Shown in pieces: positions 24,610-35,110 of a DNA stretch of 64,000 nt. The stretch comes from Ochotona curzoniae (lineage: Eukaryota > Chordata > Mammalia > Lagomorpha > Ochotonidae): positions 15,576,001 through 15,640,000 of the forward strand of contig NW_024466218.1 in the NCBI RefSeq assembly GCF_017591425.1, given 5' to 3'. The notes under the pieces were generated by a model that worked only from the letters and a program-made list of their open reading frames with translations, searched no databases and had not been told where the DNA came from. Every line of letters starts with the position of its first letter. Position 1 is the first letter of the stretch. A program made the position numbers and the translations under genes.

Positions 24610-24730
24610 CAAGTGTTAAGAGTTAAAAGGCCTGAATCTCAGCATTCATTTTCTCCATCTGTAAAATGGGAAAGATCACCGAATTGCTAAGAAGATGAAT
24701 GAATTCATCTTTGTCAAACGCTTGGCAGAA
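24610..24730 (+). mobile_element. MIR 3' half remnant
   Basis: ttcattttctccatctgtaaaatgggaaagatcacc is the hallmark MIR stretch. It is followed by gaatgaattcatctttgtcaaacgcttggcag, the MIR tail ('aaagcgcttagcac'). Confidence 0.7.
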
Positions 24731-25374
24731 GGGGAAAAGAAGACTGCAGACATAAAGATGATAATATCCTGAAAAATGTATCATTTGTAGAGACGTTTAT
24801 AGCCTATCTGGTCATGAACCCACAGTTTGAAGCCTCACCCTTGCTTCTTAGCCTAGGGGTAGGGATTGTGTTAAACTCATCAGCCTCCGTGAAGCTCTCA
24901 ATAAAAGGATTATAAACTAGTTGTTGTCCAAAATGCCCATGACCTTTACTGTTGATTGTCTGTGTGGGTGTTCTATCCTGCATGCCCCCACAATGCTGTT
25001 CCAGTTTTTTTTCTGGGCGAGTGAAGGATGGGCCTGAGGAATAAGCCACTTCCATAAGAAGATCAGCTTAGGTGATGTGACTTGACAACCAGGCTGCACC
25101 TTGGCCCATCTTCCTGGAGGACAGCATTGTGGATGCTCACATCTCTCCTTTCAGTAATATTTAATGCTTCCTCGCCTTCCTATTGTGCTCAAAGGTGCTC
25201 ATAAGGTCACTGAAATAAAGTGATGGTTTTTGGAATCTGCACAATGAACACAAGAAAATGTTACAAATGAGAAAAATAGAGCAGGGGTCTGATTCTTTTG
25301 GCAAAAAAAAAATCTGCAATAGAAACTAATGTAGATGAGGGGGCACTGAGCCATATATAAGTGAGTAATTATCC

Positions 25375-25740
25375 ACAGTTACAGGCCTTATTATCTCTCC
25401 AAATGTTTGCTGAAATTCTGTTGGGCAACCATCTGGACCCAGAGATTTACCCGTGGATAGAGAGTGGATTGTTGCTTTAACTTGAGACGAGAAAATTTCT
25501 TTCTCTAATTCTTTTCTGTCATCGTCTGTTAAATAATTTAACTGAATTTCTCTTAGATAGCTCTCTGTGAGTCCTCAGAGTAAGTACCGTGTGATAGACT
25601 CATATAAAATATTCTTTGAAAGTTCTTTTTCCCTTGCATTGCGGCATCAGAGGATCCAAGGACAGTTTGCCATCTGTTGTTACAATTTCATTAATGCACC
25701 TATTATCTCTTCCTTTTTGCAAGAGTGGTCAGTCCAAATC
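25375..25740 (-). mobile_element. L1 ORF2 remnant
   Basis: gctgaaattctgttgggcaaccatctggacccagagattt followed by ggattgttgctttaacttgagacg corresponds to antisense L1 ORF2 ('...gaatccatctggtcctgg...ttattgcctcaatttc'). Further on, gttacaatttcattaatgcacctattatctcttcc resembles the next L1 segment. Degraded and inactive. Confidence 0.6.
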
Positions 25741-26464
25741 ATCTGTAGCCTTCTCCTGTTGTGGCAGGATTTGCTGCCCTGAAACCTCACCCTATCACTG
25801 ATAAGTCCCTGCTTGTTCATTAGGACTTTCTCTCAGGCGGCTTTGTTAGCTAGAAACAACAAAGCCTGTGTCCCAAAGCCTGGCTGGGTATCAATAATTT
25901 AACAACATGTCATAGACAACAGTGAACCATGCTGCTAAGGTTGAAATATTCCTAGGGCTCACCATCTATTATGCTTTGCTTTCTCAGTGCGTAGTGAATG
26001 GAGTACAGGTGGGCCCAGCGTTTTCCCAATTCAGAAACTTAGGAGACAAGATAATGACACAGGGGAGGGGTAATTTGCATTACAAACAGATTTCTTACTT
26101 TACCAGAGGGTTCTCTTTGGATATTCTTTAAATTTTGACTTCCTCTCCTACATTTAAAACTTTACAGGCTTAATTCTTATGGGCCTTTACAGAAAGCATT
26201 CTCCAGATTCCTGTCCTTAGAAAAGATGGCCCACCTGAATACTTGACTGGACAAAAGTCTGTGCGCACAATGTAATATCCAAAAGCCAGAATTTGAGCTG
26301 CGACTTTTTGTTTGTTTGTTTGTCTGTTTGTTTTGGTCAAGATTTCGTGTCAATCTGGTGCATACAAATGTAGTTCCTCATCTGCTACATGTGATCCAAT
26401 CAGTCTGATCATACAGTGTTAATTTCTCACTTTGCACCTGACCTGGTTCTTTTCCACAGTACCA
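25741..26464. other. Unique sequence with a short (GTTT)n run
   Basis: Contains a TTTG/GTTT run at about 26308-26334. No gene or nameable transposon seen. Confidence 0.4.
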
Positions 26465-26545
26465 GAAAAAGAGAGAAAGAGAGAAAGAGAGAAAGAGAGA
26501 AAGAGAGAAAGAGAGAAAGAGAGAAAGAGAGAAAGAGAGAGAGAG

Positions 26546-26599
<54 letters not shown>

Positions 26600-26608
26600 G
26601 AAGGAAGT
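26465..26608. repeat. (GAAAGA)n/(GAAA)n purine tract
   Basis: About 140 bp of pure purine on the plus strand: first alternating GAGA and GAAA units, then GAGAGAGA, then a GAAA run to about 26597, ending in GGAAGGAAG. The Lys/Glu/Arg-rich plus frames and Phe/Leu/Ser-rich minus frame are artefacts. Confidence 0.97.
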
Positions 26609-27324
26609 ATGTCAGACAGGCAAGCTTAATCCCTGTATGAGTAGTATGATTTGAAAAATCAAATGGAACAAAGCCAAGTGTGCAACATAACACAGGATCA
26701 TTGACCATAAATCCTCTGACACACTTAAATGGGGTACAATTACAACATACTCACTAAGGTCAGAAAACAATTGGAGAATAATGGCAGAACTGTTTCTCAC
26801 ATTGTTCTGAGTTGTTTATGCTGTTCAGCTTAACTCAATTCAAAGTGATGAGAACATCAACTGCTCTTCTCAGAGTAGACCAGAATTGAGTCTCTGAGCA
26901 AAGAAGTTTTCATCCATGAGGGATTGTGGTGTCACTAAGGCATGATGCTAAGACGGGTTTGAGAACTAAGTAGGCAATATAAAGGGTCAGGAATCAGGTT
27001 CAGGAGGAATGTTCCTTCCTCCTGGATCTTGGTTTTGTTATTATGTTTGCCCATGAGCCCCTGGCTGCGTCAGTCACTGTGGCTGAGTCTGCCTTGTTAT
27101 TACCAAGAGCAGTTCCGTCGCTGTCTTTCCTTCTGTAAGAGGCCACAGAGATTCACTTCCAATCCACAATCTGTCCTGCTAGATAGCAACCCTGCTCACG
27201 GGCCTGCATCAGTTGTAATAGACATGGCTACAGAATGCATTGTGTAAACTAGGATGTATTTGAGAGTCACAGAGAAAAACCCTTTTCCGTAGTAATATCA
27301 AGAATATGAGGAAAGGACTGACAT

Positions 27325-27640
27325 TGAGCTTGGCAGAGAGAGCTGCTGCTGAGACACCTGCCTGTCCTATGTAAGAGTGCCTATTCGAATCCAGGCTGCC
27401 CTCCTTTCATTCTAGCTCCCTTATCCTGTGCCACGAAAGAGAGAGAAGATATTCCAAGTTCTCAGGTTCTTATAGCCCACAGCGATGCTCTAGATGAAGT
27501 TTCAGAATACCTGCTTATGCCTAGCCTGATGGCTCTGTCGCAGCTTTGGGGAAGGAACCATAGGACAGAAATCACTTTTTTCCTCCTGTCTCCCTATTGC
27601 TTTTTCAAATAAGTGAATAGGTAAAGAAACTTTAGCAGAA
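27325..27640 (+). mobile_element. Old CSINE, sense orientation
   Basis: tgacattgagcttggcagag head region, ctgagacacctgcctgtcctatgtaagagtgcctattcgaatccaggctgcc, then tagctccctt, gaagatattccaagttctcag, and a ctttttcaaataagtgaataggtaaag tail. Strongly diverged. Confidence 0.6.
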
Positions 27641-27917
27641 GCAATGCAAGTGTAAATGGAGAATACCTTGGGCAGAGATCTACAGTAACTTTGGAAGCTT
27701 CCTACCTTGTGTACACAGGGATGTAAGTGTCAGGCATATTTCATGACACTTGTCAATCTAATATTCTCAAAATCAGAGCACTTCTAATGTTACTAAACAT
27801 GATAACATGGTAAATTCCAAATAACAAATTCTAGGCCGCACACATACTGATTTTTGCTCTTGTTGTTCTCTACAACTTTCAACTTTCTCATGAAACTTAC
27901 ACATCACTATTGCCATT

Positions 27918-28218
27918 TTTAGAAAGTCAGATATACAGAAAGGATGAAAGCAAAACAGTGAACTTGTTGATGGAAGGATGAGACGAAGCTTATTCACTTC
28001 CCAAGTGGCCACAACAGCTAGAACTGAGCCGATCAGAAGCCAGGAGCCAGGAGCTACTCCTGGGTCTCCCTGGCAGATGCTGGGTTCCAAGGCTTTGGCC
28101 TATTCCCAACTGCTTTCCCAGGCCACAGGCAGAAAGCTGGATGGGAAGCAGGGCTGCCAGGATGCAATCTGGTGACCACATGGGATCCCAGGAGTCAGTA
28201 TTAAGGCACAATAGGAAG
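27918..28218 (-). mobile_element. CSINE, reverse orientation
   Basis: agaaagtcagatatacagaaagg, then ttattcacttcccaagtggccacaacagct, gagccgatcagaagccaggagccaggagc, cctgggtctccctgg, ccaactgctttcccaggccacaggcag, gctggatgggaagcagggctgcc and gggatcccagg. The body is well preserved; the head is decayed (attaaggcacaatagg). Confidence 0.8.
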
Positions 28219-28234
28219 CTTCTGATATTAATGC

Positions 28235-28542
28235 AGGCATCCTTTTGAGTACCAATTTTAGTACCAGTTATGTTGTTTCAGAACCAGCTTGCTACTAATG
28301 CACCTGGAAAGGCAGTGGAAGATAGCTCCATTTCCAGCCTCATAATTCTGTTCAAGCACTCTCATTCACGTGGGAGACCCAGGCGTATTTCTAGATTCCT
28401 GATATCATCTTGGCCTATAAACAGTTGTTGCAGCCATTTGCAACCGAACCAATGAGAGGAAAAATATCTCTCCGTTTTTCTCTCTAGTCTTTCCCTTTCT
28501 CTGTCACTCTGCTTTTAAAACAAATAAAAAAAATCTTAACAC
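28235..28542 (+). mobile_element. CSINE, sense orientation
   Basis: Head lost or decayed (gagtaccaattttagtaccagttatg). Then ccagcttgctactaatgcacctggaaaggcagtgg, ctcattcacgtgggagacccagg, cagccatttgcaaccgaaccaatgag, and a tctctgtcactctgcttttaaaacaaataaaa tail. It lies almost against the previous CSINE in opposite orientation. Confidence 0.7.
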
Positions 28543-29131
28543 AAATGCCCAATTAAGGTCATTCGTGTAGAAGGTGACAGAATTGAAATGTTAGTATAGT
28601 CTAGCATGGCTTTGGCTGATACAATCGAACATTTAAGTGCCTTGTAAAACACATGGAGGACTCTGACAATTACCACAGGTGGAAAATTTTTCTGATCAGA
28701 ATGTTGTCACACATGCATTGCTTATTGTTTTATGAGAATATCATTATTAGCATGACCCTACCCCTTCTCTTCCTTCCATCTACACTTTTGCTGTTTTGCT
28801 TGCTATTTTGCTTTTCTATTTTCTCTATGCAGCTCATTATCCATTTGACAACGTAAAGTTGGACTCTACAACGTCTGTGAAGCCATAGCTTGCTATTCAA
28901 TTGACAATACTCTTTCCCACCTACTTTCTCATAGCCTACATTCAGCATAGTGCATAAATTGCCACTAGGTTTTTCTTTTCAATTTTCTAGTTGTTTTCCA
29001 TTTGTTATACTTATGTTCTTAACCTCCATGAAAACCAACAAAGATAGAGATCTCATCCACATGGATTCACTAAGATTGGGGCAGATGAGCATGATTGGAG
29101 AGTTTTTTTCTGTTTGTTTGTTTTGCTTTGT

Positions 29132-29462
29132 TTTGTTTTTTTTTATATTTATTTATTTTACTTGTATAAATTACACAGAAAGAGGGAAGGATGTAGGGAG
29201 AGAGAGAGGGAGATAGAGGGAGAGACCTTCCATCTGCTGGCTCACTCTCCAAAAGGCTGCAGTGGCCAGAGCTGAGCTGATTGAAGTCCAGGAGCCAGGA
29301 GCTTCTTCCAAATCTCGCATTTGGGTGTAGGGTCCCAAGGTCTTGGCCCATTCTCAGCTGCGTTCCCAGACCATCAGCAGGGAGCTAAGTCAGAAGCGAA
29401 GCAGCCAGGACTGGAACAGTTGCCCACAAGGGATGATGGTCATACTACCAAACAGTCCCCTA
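29132..29462 (-). mobile_element. CSINE, reverse orientation
   Basis: Long T run and TTTATTTATTT at the tail, GAGAGAGAGGGAGATAGAGGG purine patch, ccttccatctgctggctcactc, ggccagagctgagctgatt, ggagccaggagcttcttcc, ggtcccaaggtcttggcccattctcagctgc and ggaacagttgcccacaaggga. Essentially full length. Confidence 0.8.
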
Positions 29463-29621
29463 GAGATTTGTTGTTTCATAAAACAAAACAAGCAAAACAA
29501 GCTCATTTAGCAAGAGAATGAATAATCCATCCAGGCTCATTCACAATTTTATATGCAAAGGAACACCCTAAAGATATTGTGCAAAATCTAAATACTTGGT
29601 TCTGCTCAAAAAGTAAAATAT

Positions 29622-29905
29622 TCTTTTTTTTTTAATGGATTTACTAGTTTGAGCGCCAGAGTTACAGAAAAGAGGAAAGAGTGAGTAAAAGGATCTTTTA
29701 TTAGTCAATGCAATCCTCAAATGGCCATAAAGGCCAGGGCTGGGCCAAGCCAGACCCAAGCACAAGAAGCTTCACTGAGGGTCTCCTGTGTGGGCGCAGG
29801 GGCCCATGTACTTGGCTATTTTCCATTTCTTTCCTAAGTACATTAGCAGGAAGGCAGAACAAAGGTGTAAAAGCCAGGTTCAATCTCCAAAGGCCTATTA
29901 TTGCC
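29622..29905 (-). mobile_element. CSINE, reverse orientation
   Basis: T12 tail, ggatttactagtttgagcgccagagttacag, agtcaatgcaatcctcaaatggcc, aggccagggctgggcc, tcactgagggtctcctgtgtgggcgcagggg and aggttcaatctcc at the B-box area. The outermost head is missing. Confidence 0.7.
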
Positions 29906-29953
29906 AGTAGTAGGTGGGGGCAAAGGCAGAAACTTTGTATATGTGTTAAATAG

Positions 29954-30001
<48 letters not shown>
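29954..30001. repeat. (TG)n microsatellite
   Basis: About 23 TG units ending against tttgtagtgg and the LTR at 30011. Another short GT run sits just right of the LTR (30376-30388). Confidence 0.97.
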
Positions 30002-30004
<3 letters not shown>

Positions 30005-30010
30005 TAGTGG

Positions 30011-30367
30011 TGTGCCGGGAGCCAACCCCACGTATATGTGTGGCTGCAGCAAGATGGCAGCTGGCCCAGGACCAGGAGGCAGGATTTGTCCAGCCAGCTG
30101 GTAAACAGGAAGTCACAGGGATAGGCTAGCGATTATGTCATTGCTACCAGCCCATCAGGTAGCACCAAGTGGACCCAGGAGAAGAAGTGATTGGTGGAGA
30201 ACTGTACATAAGCAACCTGCTTTCAGCAATAAAGCTCCCTTTCTCATTTGCCTGCCTCTTTTCATTCTTTTGTCCGTTCTTGTTTGTGTGTTCGTTCAGG
30301 GTGTGTGTGCAGGTTGCGGTGGCAGGTCCAGGCCCTTGAGATTCCTCGTCATTTTAGTGTCGCCACA
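30011..30367 (+). mobile_element. Probable solo LTR of an endogenous retrovirus
   Basis: A 357-bp unit starting tgtgccgggagcc and ending gtgtcgccaca, so TG...CA with imperfect inverted ends (TGTGCCG against CGCCACA). Inside are an aagatggcagct stretch, a TATA-like gtacataagc at 30204-30213, and AATAAA at 30228-30233 followed by a T/G-rich region (ttcttttgtccgttcttgtttgtgtg), the normal U3-R-U5 order. The opening resembles IAP-like class II (betaretroviral) LTRs. No gag, pol or env sequence is next to it, and I saw no clean 6-bp target duplication. It is non-coding; the frames over it are accidental. Confidence 0.65.
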
Positions 30368-30414
30368 GGACGGCGATGTGTGTGTGTCTGTGTATATTTT
30401 AAGTACTCTCCACT

Positions 30415-30480
30415 TTGTAATCCATGTAAACATGTAAATCCATGTAAACATGTAAATCCATGTGATCCATGTAAACATGA
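30415..30480. repeat. Short 18-bp minisatellite
   Basis: Unit atccatgtaaacatgtaa repeated about three times, with a shortened unit (atccatgtg) before the last copy. The antisense frame reads repeating Met-Phe-Thr-Trp-Ile-like residues only because of the repeat. Confidence 0.9.
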
Positions 30481-32393
30481 TAACTTGAAGTTCTTCCATT
30501 GCCACCCTAGTCAGTAAAGCCATGAGGAATCTTATGGAAAAAAGACCCAGGTTTTGACATGGGAAATGTTTGCTTTTATGTGAAAATTTCCCCGATTAAG
30601 TGCTATTCAATAACATAAATAAATACAGCAACATTTGGAAGTGCTTAAATGTACTGTAGCAATAAAAAGTGAGATATAAAACTATATTCTTCTTGTTAAA
30701 TTCTGGTATACATTTTGGTCATTGTTGACTTTGCATGTTTTTCATTTTAAACTCAGGAAAGACTTAGCATTTTCTATATAGTTTTTTTCATAAATTTCAA
30801 TAAGAACAAACATTCAAAGATAAGAAAATATCACTGGAAACTGTTTTGCTTTCATTCTAAATGAATTATGTAGCATGCCCATTAATTTTCCATTCTTAAA
30901 AACAGTATTAGATGAGTGAATTATAGGAGATAATGAAGAAACTATTTTGAATTTATTTTATGTATTTTGTATTTATTCTTCATGCCAAGTGTTTTAATTT
31001 TATTTTTTTACTAGCAGCTTGGGAATTAAAATAATCATTCTCTTTATGCTCCTATTATTACTCAAGGATAAAGGTCATTTTTAACAATCTTCAGTAAAAT
31101 TCTGATTTGGTATACAGACTTCAACAATTAGACACCATATTTATTCACATCTCCATGTCCAAATTATAACCTTTCTCAGACTACACATAATTGAGCTGAG
31201 TCTCCTACTGCAGCAAATCCTCTCACTCACATAGCACGGCCTGGGCTTTGACCTACCGGTGATGTCCTGCCCTGCAAACCTGGTGCACAAATTCAAAATG
31301 CATTTACGTTAGTATCCCCAGGCGAGCAATCTATCAACACTGTTCTCCGATACACAGCCCATCACTTTTGCATTATCGAAGACTCATTTTTAAATTGTTC
31401 CCTCCTCCCTTCATCCCTAGCTTAGACTCCAGGATCAGTCTTTTATCCACTCCTTTGCACACACTCAACATTTTGCTATTTCTCTTTTCTCTATATGATG
31501 AAGCTGATTTCTTCATCCAAAACTGTGTGCTAAATCTTGAAGATGTGCACCAGGGAAAATTAACAATGCAGATGGGATTCACTTTATGTTTATAACCATC
31601 ATCTGCTATTGGCTCTCAGAGGTCCCTGCTGTTTTCTATATACCCCCCATTCTTTGTTCTTTTTAAATTTCCTGTAGAACATCTTCAAAATTTCTTCTTT
31701 CTCCTCAAACCTTCAACAAACTTCACACTTCTCTTGTTGAATTCACCTTTCATTTCAGTGAGGGAAGAGAAAAACCAGAATAAAAAAAAATATTTCCCAT
31801 TAGCAAAGTCACAAATTTAGCTGCATTCTCATTTCATTTTGCTTTACTTTTGTTACAGTGCACTTTTTTTCTACTTATATTGAAACAGCATTTCTGAACC
31901 ACATTAGATATCATCTCAAAAATACTCAAAGGGCTTTATTTCTGGAGCCTCCCTTGTCACTTTTTACCACACCATCAATCACTGTTCTGTTTGTGCTCAA
32001 CGGTTATATGCTGGTCCTAAAGCCTGTCATTTTAACAGTTTCCCCTGCCCTGCCTCCCCTTCACACCTGTCTCCTCTCCGCTTTCTAGGTATGCTTTTGG
32101 AAAGAGCTGTTTATATCCACTGTTTCCATCCTCTCAACTCCAGTTCCATCATGAAGCTATTCCAATCAAGCTTTCATCCATCATACCAATGACAATGTTC
32201 CACATTGCTGAATCTATTATTGAATTCTCTGTTCCAACCTCCCTCTACAGTACAGCAGCATTTTGAGAAGTTAATCATTCCCTCCTTCCTAAAATACTTT
32301 GTTCAGTTGGCCTTCGGAACATCACAGCTACCTCCAAGCCACTTTAGCCAGTTGGTTCTCATCTTCCCGCAGTGATATTAGATTTCTCTTCTC
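30481..32393. other. Unique AT-rich sequence, no gene seen
   Basis: No transposon recognised. From about 31380 to 32380 the plus strand is pyrimidine-rich (many TTTC, CTCC and CCTT runs), leading into the CTCTT array. Plus-strand frames of about 75 codons have no signature. Confidence 0.4.
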
Positions 32394-32560
32394 TTCTCTT
32401 CTCTTCTCTTCTCTTCTCTTCTCTTCTCTTCTCTTCTCTTCTCTTCTCTTCTCTTCTCTTCTCTTCTCTTCTCTTCTCTTCAGTTCTCTTCTCTTCTCTT
32501 CTCTTCTCTTCTCTTCTCTTCTCTTCTCTTCTCTTCTCTTCTCTTCTCTTCTCTTCTCTT
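32394..32560. repeat. (CTCTT)n pentanucleotide array
   Basis: About 33 tandem CTCTT units over 167 bp with a single variant unit, CAGTT, at 32481-32485. All else appears perfect. Long Phe-Ser-Leu frames across it are artefacts. Confidence 0.98.
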
Positions 32561-34539
32561 AGTAATCACTGTCTTAGAATGAACATAGCTAGGAGCCACT
32601 ATCATCTTTGGTCTCCAGACTTGAGATCTCCTTTCAAATCTGGATTGAATGATTAATAAATATTACACCAAATACATAATCAAAATAAAGAAATAAATCT
32701 TTGAAAGAATTGACAACTAGAAAATTAACAGCTGTAAGACATTCTGAGACAAGCTTGTTATTCTGGATAGTTACTGTCAGGGGCCTTGGTACACTGAATG
32801 TGCCTTTTAAACCTGTCTCAGGCTATTGTGGCGGGTCAGAGAGATGAACTGCTTTGATGTTGGGATAGCAAAGTAAAGCATTAAGGTCAATGTTAATGAC
32901 GTGAGGAGAGGCGTCACCAGCAGCTTGTCAGTGCACTGACATCATCAGGAAACTTACCTCAATTAAGACATAGATGAGGAAAAAAATGCATTAACTGGAC
33001 ACAGTGTACATCAACAACATAGGAGAACAAAGGAAGCCACATGTCAGCCCCAAACAGGAACGTCTGGATCTTTGCCAGCATATATTGCCAAGAAGCAATC
33101 TTAAAATTCCGCTCTCCATAGACTTCAATTAACTTCTTAGGGTATATCTGATATTATTTTACATAGATCACCTAGGCTGATCACTAGCTATAAAGGTGAG
33201 AGCAGTGGACACATGCTCAGCCTCCACTTCCTTTATAAATTGTTTTTTCATTTTATGAAATCCTAAACAGTTGTTAATTTATAGTAGGAATGTGTGAATG
33301 AACAGCATTTTCTGGATAACTTAAGCACAACAGAAACTGATCAGGATGCTTTCTTGCAACATCAAGCAACTGAGCTTCCATTTGAGTGAAGGCAGGGAAC
33401 TAAGTTTCAAACTACTAAAGCTAAGTTACTGACAGTATTTTCAGGTGGTCTGGAAGACAGTGGTGAGGGGATAGAAATGCTGAATTATGTAAAATTGAAG
33501 GCAGAACATAGAGTTTTCTCTGATTTGGCCCACAAAGTAGTCCAATTTTTCTATAGAAAACATCAGTCTCCAAGTAGGCATAAAATGTCTTAGTTTTAAA
33601 CAATTTTACAGGAAATGTAGTGATATACTGTACATCCAGAGAGTTGTCTTAGCTTTATCTTTTGTTACACATACTTTATACTATATATATATGTATATAT
33701 ATATATATATTTCACAGTAAGCTTATAATACAAGAGATAATGGTACAATTTCCACGTGTGGAGACTGAAGTCATCAGGAATCAGTATTCTTCCTAATGCC
33801 ACTTAGCTAGCCATAGGGACATAAGAAGACACAGGTGCCAATGTCTGGACACTTGCACTAATACATGCCCTTCTCCAATATACTGCCTTCATGACTGTGG
33901 CCATTAGTCTGAGGCTGGGTTTGTGATGGTGTCATGTCAGTGGGGCCAGAGCAACACCTTTAATGACACAGCTCGGAAAACTTAAAAGCTTGCCCTCGAC
34001 AGGGCAGAGTTTAATACAATGGTGTCATTACAGCCTTTGCCCGCCTCCAGAAACCATAGCATAGTTCAAGAGAATAAAAAAATATATATATTCCATTGGG
34101 GGTTGGCTAAGGTTTGAATGAGCAACCAAGGTCAGAATGGAAATCTGAGCTAGACAGGGAACTTTTGAGCCTGATGTAAAGTTCAAAACTGCTCAGTGAA
34201 TCCCTTATGACCCCATGTCTAACTGTGCCTGCCAATTAAAAAAAAAATCATTCTGTTACAGTTTAAATTAAGGCAGCATACTGCTTCTTGATGAATGCAG
34301 CTTATTTCTAAATCAATCCTTTTCAAAGTAGCATGCTAGAAACGACGGTCTGTTGCCTATCCAAATAGTTGGAAACAAAACAAAGCCAAACAAAAAAAAC
34401 TCCCCCTCAACTAAATATGATATTCCAAGGTCCCATTGTATATGTTTTACCCCCTACCATGTGCTATACCTTTAATTTCATAATGTATGTAGTTCTAAAT
34501 TCAACATTTATTTTTAGCACCTATATTTTAATGAAACAT
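32561..34539. other. Unique sequence, no gene seen
   Basis: Holds a perfect 16-bp palindrome TGTCAGTGCACTGACA at 32926-32941, an (AT)n run at about 33682-33711, and a possible MIR trace near 33755-33800 that is too weak to call. No coding signal. Confidence 0.4.
33682..33711. repeat. (AT)n microsatellite
   Basis: About 30 bp of alternating T/A interrupted once by ATGTAT. Confidence 0.9.
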
Positions 34540-35110
34540 GAAAAATAAAATGAAACTCCAGTCTGCCTTGTTTGAGCATGAAGAAAAATCCTAATTACCT
34601 GTTTCAAAAGTGTGAAGCGCTTTCTAATTTTCCACCAGCCAGTTTCCTAAGACAGCACTCAGTATTATAACTATTTATGCCAATTGTGCTATTTCATGCA
34701 TAAAATTACTGCATTATTGTTGGAATAGATGCCAGAGAGATATCTAAGCAGGGTGCAATCACTTCACTTTCTATCAAATTGGGCTCCTGAAAGGTATCAT
34801 AAATTTTATTAGAAGGCAAGGGGCTAATGGCAGCCAATCAGTGTTAATGCTGATAAAATTGCTGTATTTTACATTATAAAAAAACAGATGATACTTTTAT
34901 CAAAGGGCCACCTTTTGTTTTATTAAAAATGCATCAAGAAAACTATATTGTAATCACATCAGGTACTTAGGAAAGCTCCCTGCCCTCCCCAGGTTGGGAG
35001 TGACATCCCTCTTTGGGCACCCTGGGAGCAGTTAGGGAAGAAACCTGCGCTCTCCGCCATCTGATTAATGGTGGTGTAAAATGAAGCAATGCAAAGTGCA
35101 TCCCTCCACA
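34540..35110. promoter_or_regulatory. Candidate conserved non-coding element or enhancer
   Basis: Repeat-free stretch of about 570 bp. It contains ATGCATAAAAT (34696-34706), CCAATCA (34834-34840), gtgttaatgctgataa, ATCAAAGG (TCF/LEF-like, 34899-34906) and GATTAATGG (35063-35071), with CpG-containing gcgctctccgcc near the right end. This mix of homeodomain, octamer-like and TCF-like cores without decay is typical of vertebrate developmental enhancers. The role is inferred from texture; no alignment was possible. Confidence 0.3.

Noticed and set aside
26416..26708. Lys/Glu/Arg-rich and Phe/Leu/Ser-rich frames; likewise the Phe-Ser-Leu frames over 32299-32656
   Set aside because: Pure translations of microsatellites, not genes.
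30415..30480. Direct repeats considered as a CRISPR-like array
   Set aside because: Units are contiguous with no spacers, and the surrounding DNA is mammalian. It is a minisatellite.
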